Shown here: positions 38,404-48,370 of the stretch, one piece after another
Layout of the letters: every line of letters begins with the position of its first letter
Position numbering within the stretch: the first letter of the stretch is position 1
Source: Lithobates sylvaticus
Lineage: Eukaryota > Chordata > Amphibia > Anura > Ranidae
Assembly: GCA_028564925.1 (NCBI GenBank)
Contig: CM053032.1
Coordinates: 122,531,490-122,595,489, forward strand
Length of the DNA: 64,000 bases
Reading direction: 5' to 3'
Position numbers and translations under genes: made by a program
Notes under the pieces: generated by a model
Seen by the model: only the letters and a program-made list of their open reading frames with translations
Told to the model about the DNA's origin: nothing
Databases searched by the model: none

Positions 38404-39240
38404 TGTGTAAATGCACCTCCACAGTAATGCAGGAACCAGAGCCCAAAGTTAACCCACCTGATCATTTTTTTGGTGACCCCCATATGTTTTCCAACTTTAA
38501 AAATAGTTGTATGCTATATTTAGCTTAAGCCCTACTCTTCTGGTTCGGAAGCACAGCAGGTTAACTTGATAATTACATAGTTGCAGGGGGATCCCCAGTG
38601 TTGGGCTTTTAGTCTCCCCGCAGATGACCCAGCCAGAAGGTCAGTTGAAGAATTTTTCAAGGCTCTGGGTTTACTCTATGATGATCCTGATCGTGCGCAC
38701 TCAGCAGAAGCTAACCTTAGGTCATTACGTCAGGGTAAACGCACAGCTGAACAACACTGTTCTGATTTCTGCCGCTGGGCACCTGACTCATGCTGAAATG
38801 ACCCTGCTCTAAGAAGCCAATTCACGTTAGGCTTATCAGACTCTATCAAGGACTCCTTAGTACACTAACCTGAACCAAAGTCATTGCAAGTAGCTATTTG
38901 TATAGACAGGCGTTTATGGGAAAGTCTTGCAGAGAGGTTTGTTCCCTTGTCTCCTCGCACATTGCCCGCCACATCTCCATCAGCCCTTCCCGCGTCCTCT
39001 CACCCTATCCAGGAGGAGCCCATGCAAATTGGCGCTACCCATATGTCCTCTGGGGAAAAGGCTAGAAGAAGATCTCAGGGACTCTGCTTATACTTTGGCA
39101 ACCATGGACACTTTGTCGCCAGCTGCCCTAATAAGCCCGGAAACACCAAGAGTCTACTACGGGTGGGGTCAGCTTCTTTAGACTATATTGAGTCAGGTTC
39201 TCCTGAGATAAACTATTCTTTCCTGCACAACTTAGCTCTG
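38404..39240 (+). pseudogene. Gag remnant of the gypsy-like fossil
   Basis: Frames read GDPQCWAFSLPADDP, FFKALGLLYDDPDRAHSAE and LRQGKRTAEQHCSDF, then AICIDRRLWE. These are recognisable blocks of the retrotransposon Gag of Sushi/gypsy type, the group that gave rise to mammalian RTL/PEG10 genes. A zinc-knuckle-like remnant lies near 39085-39140. The piece is broken. Confidence 0.8.
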
Positions 39241-39560
39241 CCAAGTTTTCTCATCAACTCTCAGCCTTCATAGATCCTGGTGCCGCTAGCAATTTCATTG
39301 ATAGGAACCTAGCACACAGTCAACAGATTCCCTTGACTGAGGTGCACAGACTCTTTTCAGTCTCAGTTGTTTATAACTCTCCCTTGTTCATGGGCTTGGT
39401 CACCTTAAGCATGGTACCTATTACTCTAACCATTGGGGAATTTTATAGGGAGAAAATCAGCTTCTACTTGATCTCATCTCCTGCTTATCCCCTTATCTTA
39501 GGGTATCCCTAGCTTAAACTTCAGGACCCGCACATAGATTGGGCTACAGAGGAGATTAGG
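39241..39560 (+). pseudogene. Protease-like remnant of the gypsy-like fossil
   Basis: Following Gag, the sequence encodes an aspartic-protease-like block (FIDPGAASNFID) and a downstream strand region. Typical gypsy order is Gag then protease. Broken. Confidence 0.65.
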
Positions 39561-40483
39561 TCCTGGTCCCAGACCTGCATCCAGAACTGCATTACAACTG
39601 CTGACCAGCTGCCCATTTATGGTGGTGTGGCCAGTACCAGTCATGTGCCTTTATTACAGTCCTATTTGGATGATGATCATGACAATTTTTCCAAATGTGA
39701 CTCCAGTTTGCATAACCATTTGCCTTTATATGACTTTGTTAAAGCAAAAAATGCTGACAAGTTTATTGTATTCTCTACAGGCCACCTCACCTGCCAATTG
39801 CCACAGCCTGAATCTTCTCCTAGAAAGCAAAATCACTAGCTGTCTCGCAGCCTTGCCTAGCCCTGCCTTTGCCTGTCTCTAAACTCCCTTGAACACACAG
39901 CCAGGCTAACTTGTCCTTAAGTTCCACTGTCGCTACACCTGTCAATGCAATTCAGGTAGTCTCTGCACCTGTCGATTCAATTCAGGTAGTCGCTACACCT
40001 GGCGATGCAATTCAGTCAGTCACTACACCTGGCAATCTGATTCAGTCAGTTGCTACACCTGGCGATGCGATTCAGTCAGTCGCTACACCTGGTGATGCGA
40101 TTCAGTTGGCCTCTGCACCAGTTATGCCAGTCCAGCCAATGTCCATTGAGCCTCTTGCTTTTTCTTATTCAGGACTTTCTGTAACCTGGCCTCAACCTAC
40201 TTCTACTACATCCATTCAAACCTGTCTAAGAAGTTCAATCCATCCTTTGGATAGACTGCCTCATTCGGCCTAGTGAGGCTTTTAACCTTTTTTTCAGGGC
40301 TCTCTGCATTCTGCTTTTTTCAGCCGTGTTTCAGCTATCCAACTTGACTCCTGTGACACGTCACCTACTAACCAACCTGACCTCACGGATCCACTGACCA
40401 CAGTCTGATGATGGCCCTGTGCTGGATGTCCAGCTTGTCTTTAAGGGTCCGGGGGCCTCTCCTCGGGGGGGGGGGGGGGGTAA
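39561..40483 (+). other. Rest of the gypsy-like internal region
   Basis: Contains short open stretches without recognisable pol motifs, a coding-like 30-bp tandem repeat (39925-40125) and a G-tract before the 3' LTR. Most of pol appears to be lost or unrecognisable. Confidence 0.55.
39925..40125 (+). repeat. 30-bp tandem repeat encoding VATPGDAIQS-like units
   Basis: About seven units of GTCGCTACACCTGGCGATGC plus GATTCAGTCA. The frame stays open through all units, giving a 10-residue repeat of the type VATPGDAIQS with variants SAPVDSIQV and TTPGNLIQS. Confidence 0.88.
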
Positions 40484-40995
40484 TATCAGGAGCATTTAGA
40501 GCTCGTGTTCCTCATCCCAGCATCCAGGGTTTTGGCTATGGCACGCTCATTGTCTGTCTGTCCATCTGCAGGCTGATTAATATGATCAGTCTCTGGGTGG
40601 AAACCAAGTCTGTTATAAGCCAGCTGAACCCTCATTTGGATGCTTGTGATAGACAGTGATACGTGTGTTGCTCCTGATCATGCTCCCTGTCTGTCTGCCC
40701 TGCTCTGCTAGATTGGATTTCCTTGTGTATGACTTTGGACCAGATTTTGGACTATTTCTTGAACTCAGCTTGCCTTTTACCTAGACTGTCATAGAACCAT
40801 GCTATCTGTCTGCTAACCGCAAATATCTATTTGCTTTTCTCAGGTCGCATTTGCCCTGGCATGGCAATAGCATTGTGTATAAGTCCTGGAGGCAACCGAT
40901 ACCGGTAGGCCTGCTATGGTAAAGGAGGCTTCTATAGGTGAAGAACACAGTAGCCAGCTATTCCGTCTGACCACCTGCGTTGGGTAGACGTGACA
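40484..40995 (+). repeat. 3' LTR of the gypsy-like fossil
   Basis: 512 bp from TATCAGGAGC to GACGTGACA, similar along its length to the 5' LTR and followed by CTGAT. Confidence 0.9.
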
Positions 40996-41143
40996 CTGAT
41001 CGAGTTTTGAAAAGAGTGATTAGAGTGTATTTTATGGTTTTGTGGTCATCAAGGATGGAGACGCTGAGAAGAGAGAATGTGATGAATGGAAGAGCGAATG
41101 GAGGAAAAAGTGTGGTGAATATTGAACAGTTTTTGGTGAGTGA
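40996..41143 (+). other. Short LINE-like flank between the gypsy and DIRS fossils
   Basis: An open frame reads VLKRVIRVYFMVLWSSRMETLRRE. It may belong to the same decayed LINE that reappears after 46826, because the DIRS-like element is inserted here. Weak support. Confidence 0.35.
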
Positions 41144-41181
41144 AAAACGGAAAATTGTATACTTACCTTTGAGTAATTTTC

Positions 41182-41296
41182 CTTTCCTGTCGCATCTTCA
41201 TGGCAGCATACACTGTGGGTTGTGGCTCCGCCTCCACAACCTGATAGGACCACATAACTATAAGATGACGATACGGCCCCCGCCCTCGTATTCTCT
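41182..41296. repeat. DIRS inverted terminal repeat, left
   Basis: Pairs with 46710-46824. Shared blocks include GGCAGCATACACT and GTTGTGGCTCCGCCTCCAC, plus a GATACGGCCCCCGCCC end. Confidence 0.92.
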
Positions 41297-41329
41297 GTAT
41301 ATATGAATCACCTTTAAAAATGGGTGGGA

Positions 41330-41450
41330 CGTTGTATGCTGCCATGAAGATGCGACAGGAAAGGAAAATTATGGAAAGGTAAGTATACAATTTTCCGTTT
41401 TCCTGTCGCATCATGGCAGCATACACTTTGGGGAGTAACTCGCAGACAGG
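41330..41450. repeat. DIRS internal complementary region
   Basis: Contains GTATGCTGCCATGAAGATGC and, farther on, TTTTCCTGTCGCATCATGG. These are the outer segments of both terminal repeats in opposite orientation, with AAGTATACAATTTTCC matching the left extreme. Internal complementary regions of this kind are used by DIRS elements to form the circular intermediate. Confidence 0.82.
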
Positions 41451-41475
41451 GTGGGTAATGCATCAATAGCAGTTT

Positions 41476-42470
41476 TTATTCACAAGGAATGGCAGAGTTG
41501 GCCTGGATAACAGACTTTCCAAAATTTACAGTTGACAGGCGGGCAGAATCTACTTTATAATGGGAAATAAAGGTATTCCTGGAGGACCAGGTGGCCGCCC
41601 TGCAGATGGTTTCCGCTGAGACCCTACAATAGGCTGCCCATGAGGTCGCCACTGCCCTGGTGGAATGTGCCTTCAGCCCGTCCGGAATCTGCATGGTGCC
41701 TAGCGAGTAGGCCTTCTTAATGGTCTTCACCAGCCAAGAGGCGATGGTGCGGGCCGATGCTGGCTGACCTTTCCTGAAACCATGAGGGATGATTAGGAGG
41801 TTTTCTGACTTTCTAATGGGTTCTGAGGCCGAAAGGTATTTGAGGATGTTGCCCCTGACATCCAGGGGGTGAGGGTCGCCCTGGTCTGTAGTGAGCGCTG
41901 GCAGATTGATTTCCTGGTTAAAGTGGAATGAGGATGAGACTTTGGGGATGAAGCGGTCTGAGGGTTTTAGGACTACCCTGTCTGGATAAACGACTAGATA
42001 TGGATCCCTGGCCAGTAAGGCTTGTATTTCTACGACCCTCTTTGCTGAGGTTATGGCAATCAGGAACATCACCTTCAGCGTCAGGTCCCAGAGGGAGATT
42101 TTTCTAGCGGAAAGAAGGGCTCCTTAGATAGGGCCTCCAGAACGACCGACAGGTCCCAGGTCGGGAATGAAGGTTTTCTGGGAGGTCTCAGCTTGAGACA
42201 GGCCCTCTGGAATTGAATGATAAGAGGGTCGTGAGCCCACCTAGTCCCGGTCAGGGCGGACAGGGCTGACACCTGCACCTTGAGGGTGCTGGAGCGGAGA
42301 CCTTTGTCCAGACCTGCCTGCAGGAACTCTAGGATCTGTGGAGTTGATATGGAGGATAGGTTCCACCCCTGCTGGTGGGCGAAGGAAGCGAACCTATCCC
42401 AGACCCGCCGGTAGGTGATGTTTGTGGTAGGCTTCCTGGCCTGGAGTAGTGTATCCACCACCCTCGCGGA
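41476..42470 (-). pseudogene. DIRS tyrosine recombinase remnant
   Basis: Two adjoining frames carry a core-binding-type segment (TYRRVWDRFASFAHQQG, ILEFLQAGLDKGLRSSTLKV) and a catalytic-type segment. The catalytic-type segment includes FLIAITSAKRVVEIQAL, LKAHSTRAVATSWAAY and the ATWSS...FISHYKVD end. These are characteristic of DIRS recombinases. Confidence 0.88.
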
Positions 42471-43300
42471 GCAGCCCTGCTCTAGATATCTAGACCTATC
42501 AGTCTCCAAGCCATCAGGTGCAGCTTCTCCGGGCTCGGGTGGAGCAGTTGGCCTTGGGAGAGCAGGTCGGCTGACTGTGGGAGAGGAAGCGGGTCTGCTG
42601 TGTTTAGCTGTAGGAGGGTGGTAAACCACGGCCTCCTGGGCCAGAAGGGGATCACGGCCACTACCAGAGCTGATGACCTCTTGAGTCTCAGCAGAAACCT
42701 TGCTATCAAGGGGGTCGGGGGGAAGATGTACCTGAGGTGAAAGTCCCAGGGGTGCTGGAGACAGTCTGTCCCTTCTGCTGAGGGGAAGGGGACTCGTGAC
42801 AGGAATCTCTGGCATTTCGCGTTCTCCGGAGTCGCTGCCAGGTCTATGTCCGGAGGACCCCAGGTTTTGGAGATAAGGACGAAGGCCTGTGGACTCAGGG
42901 ACCACTCGTTGTTTGAGAGGAATCTCCTGCTGAGGGAATCGGCCAGGAGATTTTCGGTACCCGGGATGTAGGCCGCTCTTAGGTCCAGGAGGTTCCACTG
43001 TGCCCATTCCATAACGGGGAGAACTTCCCGCATCATGGAAGAGCTCTTGGTGCCCCCCTGGTGGTTGATATAGGCGACAGCGACTTTGTTGTCCATCCTC
43101 AAGAGGACCCGTGTGCCCCTCAGAAGAGAGCCGAAGGCCAGGAGGGCTTGGAAGGCCGCCCTCATTTCCAGTACATTGGAAACGGTATCCCGAACCTCGA
43201 ATGGCCAGCGGCACTGGACTGCATGGTGTAAGTAGTGGGCTCCCCACCCCTCCAAACTGGCATCTGTGGTAACCACCTCCTGAGGGGGGGGGACACAATG
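42471..43300 (-). pseudogene. DIRS RNase H and methylase-like remnant
   Basis: Frames contain TTDASLEGWGAHY, VLEMRAAFQALLAF, RMDNKVAVAYINHQGGT, AAYIPGTENLLADSLSR and DIDLAATPENAKCQRFLSR. These are RNase H blocks of DIRS elements followed by the segment related to phage-type DNA adenine methylases. Confidence 0.88.
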
Positions 43301-44480
43301 TGCCTGCACTTGTCCAAGTTGCTCGGCCGGGTCCACCATCCCAAGGACTGCTTGACCTCCTGTGAGATGTGGATGGGCTGAGACATGGACGAGCCGTTCC
43401 ATTGGCGCAGGAACGAGATTTGTAGAGGCCTTGAGTTCCATTGCGCCCATTGTATCATCGGAATGGTAGCCGATAGGGAGCCTAGGAGGCTGAGGCACCC
43501 TCTGGCTGGTAGGGATGCAGCTAGGATAGCTCTCCTTACTTTCTGGGTCAGAGGGGGGACCTTCTCTGGAGGTAGCTCTATCGTATTCGACCGAGTGTCT
43601 AATACAGCCCCCAGGAAGACCATCCTCTGAGAGGGCTGAGGGTTGCTCTTCCCCCAATTTATGAGCCACCCTAGCTCCTGAAGTGTGGAAATTAGGATTT
43701 CCCGGTGCTGGGTAAGGGATTCCTGGCTGTTTGAGAGGAGGAGAATGTCGTCCAGGTAATGGTGAACCCTCAGACCCCTCTCTCTCAGGGCCGCTACTAC
43801 CGGGAGGAGGACTTTTGTGAAGGTTCTGGGAGCCGTAGAGATCCCGAACAGAAGGCATCGGAATTGAAAGTGCCACTGGTTTATTGAGAACCGGAGGAAT
43901 CTTTGGAATAAGGTATGGATTGGGACGTGTAGGTATGCGTCCTGGAGGTCCACGGACAACATCCAATCCTCTCGGTTTATGGCCTGAAGGATAGATTGCA
44001 GGCTTTCCGTCTTGAAAGACTCCACCCGGATGGAGAGGTTGAGCCTTTTTAGGTCTAATACCGGGCGCAGATCCCCTGACTTCTTCCTGACCAGGAAAAG
44101 TGGGGAGTAAAACCCCCAACCTCTTTGAGATAGGGGCACCTCCAGTATCGCCTCCTTTAGGAGCAACTCCTGGACGTAGTCCATCAGCAGCGCCCTTTTT
44201 TCCCGAGAGTACGGGAGCTTGGTTGGACAAAAGTGATCCCCCGGGGGGCGTCCCCTGAATGACCACCTGTGCCCGAAACGGACGGTAGCTACCGTCCAGG
44301 GATCCCTGATGATATCCGCCCAAGCCAGCTGAAACTTTGAGAGCCTGGCCCCCACTACTGCTGGCTGGACGGACGCACCTTCAAAAAGACTTCTGGTCGG
44401 TAGACACAGAAGTCTTAGGTTTTTGATATTTGGAGAAAGTCGCCTGGGGGTTCCTCCAGTTTCTCCGGTATTCCCTGCCT
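43301..44480 (-). pseudogene. DIRS reverse transcriptase remnant
   Basis: Reads EAILEVPLSQRGWGFYSPLF, LRPVLDLKRLN, MLSVDLQDAYLHVPIH, FGISTAPRTFTKVL and VHHYLDDILLL, all canonical DIRS RT motifs including the catalytic LDD box. Confidence 0.92.
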
Positions 44481-45800
44481 GGTCTGTAGGCCTTAGCATC
44501 CCTATACTTGTCCGGCAGGTTGCGCCTAAAAGGAGGAGGCCTCTGCTGCCTCGGTTTCCTATCTGAGGGAATGAGCCCTGATTTCCCACCGGTCACCTTC
44601 GAGATCGCTGAATCTAATTTCGCCCCAGAGGTTCTCGCCATCAAAGGGAATGCGGCACCAGTTTGACTTGGAGGCAGGGTCGGCTGCCCAGGGTTTTAGC
44701 CAGAGAGCACGTCTGGCCATTACCGAGGCCAGCATGGCCCTGGATGTGGACCTTATGGCATCTGCCGAGGCCTCCGCCACGAAATCCCCTGCAAGACTGA
44801 GTTCTTGCAGGACCCTAACTATTTTGTCCTGGTCTGCGCCCTCCGTAACAAGCTTCTCCGTGGAAGCTGACCAGCTGGAGATGGCCTTGCCCACGGCGGC
44901 CAGTGCCACGGCTGGCCTACAAGCGCCTCCCGCTGCTAGGTAGGCCCTCTTGAGGTCGGTGTCTATTTTTCTATCTAGGACGTCCCTGAAGGTTACCACG
45001 TCCTCGATAGGGAGCGACACGTGCCTGGCCAGGCGCATAAGGGATGCGTCCACTACCGGCGGGGTAACCAGGGGCTTAGCCTTTAGTTCTTTGAGCGGGT
45101 ACAGCTTAGTAAGCCTATTATTGAGGCTCAATTTCCTATCTGGTTTCTGCCACTCCTCCTTAATCAGATCATCCAGTTCCTCAATGAAGGGGAAGGCCTC
45201 TGGATCCCTCTTAAGATTGGGGAAATACTTCTTCTGCTTCTGGGGGGCCTCCTGGGGTTCCTCCTAGTTGATCGCCTCTTTGACAGATTTCACAAAGGGC
45301 TCAATTAGTAAGAAATCGAAGCCAGCAGCGGCCTCCAGCTCCTCTTCCTCTGACTGGGAGTCCTGCTCTCAAGATGTACTGGGGGGAGCGGGAGAGGCGC
45401 CTCTAACAGACATTTCTGTGTCTGGGGTGGTCTGTGGGGCTGCAGCCGCAAGCTCCCTCGGCTTCTGATCTTTTTCCCTGGTGGCCTCCTCGAAGCACCT
45501 GCGACAGGCAAGCATGTCCGGGAGGGCGATGGCCCAGCATATCCAGCAGGCGTTGGCAGCAAGTCGGGAAGGGGTGCTGGCGAGTGTCGTCTGCGCGGTG
45601 ACCTTCTGCGGTGGGAGTGGCTATGGGAGCAGGACCTGGAGCGACTCCTCCTGTGGCTCCTTCTATGGCCTGAGCGGCTCCTCCTCCTGCTGCGGCTTGA
45701 GTGGCTCCTTCTGTGCCCCGAACGGCTTCTTCCACGGGAGGTCTCCCTGCGTCCAGATTTGGATGACCTTGAGGACCTGGCGGGGCTAACCATTTAGGCA
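44481..45800 (-). pseudogene. DIRS Gag-like remnant with an Arg/Ser-rich part
   Basis: The downstream half (44559-45131) reads LKRAYLAAGGACRPAVALAAV and MLASVMARRALWLKPW, typical of DIRS ORF1. The upstream half (45305-45793) is dominated by Arg-Ser-His repeats of the RSRSGHRRSH type, like SR proteins. The element is broken within this region. Confidence 0.82.
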
Positions 45801-46709
45801 GCGTTAGTGGATCCTGCTCTCTTTTTCAATCTTCTCTACTTACCCAGTAATTCCCTCTTACCTATCACGTTGATGGTGATCTGCTGGTGCAGTGGTCTCC
45901 ATAGGGATAGAATAGGCAGCCTAGTAACAATGAAAAATAGGCATAGTAAGAGGAAGAAAGGTAGAAAAGACAGAGAGAAAGAGAGGGAGAAAGGAGAGCA
46001 ACACACAGAATACACAGGGAAGGAGGAAGAGAGAGCAAAAGATCACTTACCTATTGTGGATGTGTGCTGGGATGATTCTGGGATATTCTGGAGGCAGCTC
46101 ATGCAGGAATAGAGCCAGGGAATCAAAAGAGGGAATTCTCCCTTTTCAAATTTGTCGCCAGGAGCGCCGTGCCGCTCGCGCATGCGCAGTAGCGCCGTAC
46201 GGCCGCCGGTGCCATCTTGGAACCTGGAAAGGAATACACGGCGCCCACACGCTCGTACTGCGCATGCGCGGAGGCGCCAGGATGCTCGGCGCACCTGTGG
46301 AGCATACAGAGGGACTACAGGGCCCAGAGGAACCCCACAGTAATAAAAACAAAGATACCACAATGAAACAACAGGGGACAAACGACAGAGGGAGACCACT
46401 GCAAGGTAACAAAGCCTATTTAAGGCTTATACGTTTCAAAAAGTATAACCACATACCTTTAAACCTATTTAAGGCTTACTTCCCAAGGCAGTAGTGGCAG
46501 TGCTTTTTCAAAACCTGTTTAAGGCTTGTTGTAGCAGGCAGGAGAGAGCAGCAATACCCCTGAGATCACCAGAGTGGGGTTCCTTCAATTTAGCTTCATT
46601 TAGAGGCTGTACCGGCAAGGACTTCCAAACCAGGAGAGGCTAGAACCTGGCTGGGGCGAAGCGGTAAGAGGGTGATGATCTGTGCTTTTCCAACAGGTGA
46701 GGAAAAATT
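45801..46709 (-). promoter_or_regulatory. DIRS 5' untranslated region
   Basis: Non-coding between the terminal repeat and Gag. It holds two palindromic GCGCATGCGC sites (46178-46189 and 46259-46270) in a CpG-rich patch, the type bound by NRF-1. Three copies of a TATTTAAGGCTTA-type motif lie at about 46405-46530. Promoter function is inference. Confidence 0.5.
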
Positions 46710-46824
46710 AGAGAATACGGGGGCGGGGGCCGTATCGTCATCTTATAGTTATGTGGTCCTATCAGGTTGTGGAGGCGGAGCCACAACCCAAAGTGTATGC
46801 TGCCATGAAGATGCAACAGGAAAG
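46710..46824. repeat. DIRS inverted terminal repeat, right
   Basis: Inverse of 41182-41296. Confidence 0.92.
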
Positions 46825-47057
46825 AGAGTTTGACAGGATGTATGTGGGAGTGTGTTGAGAAAATATATAAGCTGGGTGAGGTAGATTTGTGTAAGCCATT
46901 ATGTTTTTGTACCCCATGGTTTTATGTGAGGATTAAAAAGTGTATGAAGAGTTATGGGTTGCAGTAGCTGACTAAGGAGGTGTGGTGTAATAGTAAGAAA
47001 TTGATGGATGTGTTAGAAGGAAGGGAGGAGAAGAAGATTGTGGGAGGATTGAACAAA

Positions 47058-47340
47058 ATACACAATCGGATCGGATTTTCCAATGGAAAATGTTAGATGG
47101 GAGCTTTTTGTCGGAAATTCCTGGATCTCAAATTTTCCGACAACAAAATCCGGTTGTCGGAAATTCCGATCGTGTGTACACAATTCTGACGCACAAAGTT
47201 CAATGCATGCTCGGAATCAAGCAAAAGAGCTGCACTGGCTATTGAACTTAATTTCTCTCGGCCAACATCCGTTGGAAAAAATCCATGGATTTTGTTGTCG
47301 GAATGTCCGATCAATGTCCGATCATGTGTATGGGGCATAA
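47058..47340. mobile_element. Short palindromic MITE
   Basis: Ends in related inverted sequences (ATACACAATCGGATCGGA at left, TCCGATCATGTGTAT at right). The interior is a long imperfect inverted repeat with GTCGGAAATTCCGAT-type segments. The same family occurs at 52024-52408. The superfamily is not certain from the ends. Confidence 0.7.
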
Positions 47341-47583
47341 GAGAGTATGGGGAATCATGTGTAATATAGAATAAGTGAACAGACAGAGGGATATGGTATG
47401 GATGGCTGTACTTAGATGTTTGCCGATGAGAACCTTTTTAGAGAAGGTGGACATGGATTGAAAGTGAATTCTGTCAGCGAGAGGGGTGTAGTAGTGTTGA
47501 GAGTGTGGATTATTTGTTTTGGGGGTGTGGATATGCAAAGGAGGTTTGGAGGAGTATGGCAAGAATGTTTAAGAGCCCTTGGA

Positions 47584-47855
47584 CACTGTGCCGCCTAAGG
47601 CGTCAGCGGTAAAGTGGCGCTATTTTTAGCGGCGCTTTACCATTGATTTCAATGGGGAGGAGCGGTGGAGGAGCGGTGAGTTCACCGCTCCCTTACCGCT
47701 CCAAAGAAGCTGCTGGCAGGACTTTTTCTGACACCCTGCTAGCCTCGGGCTTTCACACTGGAGTGAATGGAGCAGCTGTTTTAGGGCGGTTTGCTGGTGC
47801 TATTTTTAATGCTATAGCGCCTGCAAAACATCCCCAGTGTGAAAGAGGTCTTAAG
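47584..47855. mobile_element. Second short MITE
   Basis: A 270-bp unit with GCCGC/AGCGG-rich termini: CAGCGGTAAAGTGGCGCTA and, inverted in the body, TAGCGGCGCTTTACC. It interrupts the LINE fragment just after its zinc knuckle. It ends with CAGTGTGAAAGAGGTCTT. Confidence 0.55.
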
Positions 47856-48370
47856 GTTAGACTGGGGTGGAGAGAGTGTCTTTTGAAATAATGATGTTTG
47901 GGTTATGTAATGTTGGGAATAGTGAAAGAAGGGTGTAGTGGATGGCTAATTGTGTGAAAGAAAGTTTGTGGGATGTGAGGAATATTCTTGTTTTTAGAAA
48001 GGAAGACTTAGCAGTGAGCGATTGTGTGTCCATGATTCATGGATGACCTTATGCATATGCATATGGGGATATTAGGAAAATGGGTTATGAGGAGGCAATG
48101 AAAATATGGAAGTTTGATCAGTGTAGGGTGTGTTGTAAATAATGGTGTCAATTTTTGTCTGGTCTGGAGGTTGGTATTATTGTGTGGAAGGAGGTGGGAG
48201 GATGTTTTGAATACTTATGTGTACTGGGGAATTAGTAAGTGAGGGGAGGTGGGAAGATGTTTTACAGTTGGGTTTGTAGGGAGAGTTGTTGTGTGATTTA
48301 GTCGATTTCACCGAAGGAAGGTGAAAGGTTTTCAGATTTTTTTTTCTTGCTAAGGAGTTGGAGGGTTTAT

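Larger units (their letters stand above)
35941..40995 (+). mobile_element. Ty3/gypsy-like LTR retrotransposon fossil
   Basis: Two related LTRs (35941-36461 and 40484-40995) enclose an internal region with Gag-like and protease-like remnants. The outer flanks share the 5-bp duplication CTGAT (35936-35940 and 40996-41000), typical of the family. A G-rich tract (about 40464-40480) precedes the 3' LTR in the polypurine-tract position. No reverse transcriptase or integrase region is recognisable. The LTRs look roughly 10% different by eye, so the copy is moderately old. It is broken in many places and carries a hAT insertion at 36582-38395. Confidence 0.88.
41144..46826 (-). mobile_element. DIRS-like tyrosine-recombinase retrotransposon fossil
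   Basis: A pair of 115-bp inverted terminal repeats (41182-41296 and 46710-46824) is nearly identical, with about three differences by eye. An internal complementary region at about 41330-41450 repeats the outer end sequences. Read on the minus strand, the order is Gag-like, RT, RNase H, methylase-like segment, tyrosine recombinase. This is DIRS architecture, and no target duplication is seen, as expected for the family. It is broken at only a handful of places, so it is young. Confidence 0.92.
46827..48370 (+). pseudogene. Decayed LINE ORF2 C-terminal fragment, interrupted by two MITEs
   Basis: Segments 46827-47057, 47341-47583 and 47856-48370. The middle one reads CQREGCSSVESVDYLFWGCGYAKEVW, the Cys/His knuckle near the C-terminus of L1-type and related LINE proteins. 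The first reads LGEVDLCKPLCFCTPWFYVRIKK in one frame. Several stops show it is dead. Clade uncertain. Confidence 0.55.

Noticed and set aside
41476-45793. DIRS frames as a domesticated host recombinase gene
   Set aside because: Terminal repeats, internal complementary region and the complete order of DIRS parts show a mobile-element copy, and it is interrupted.
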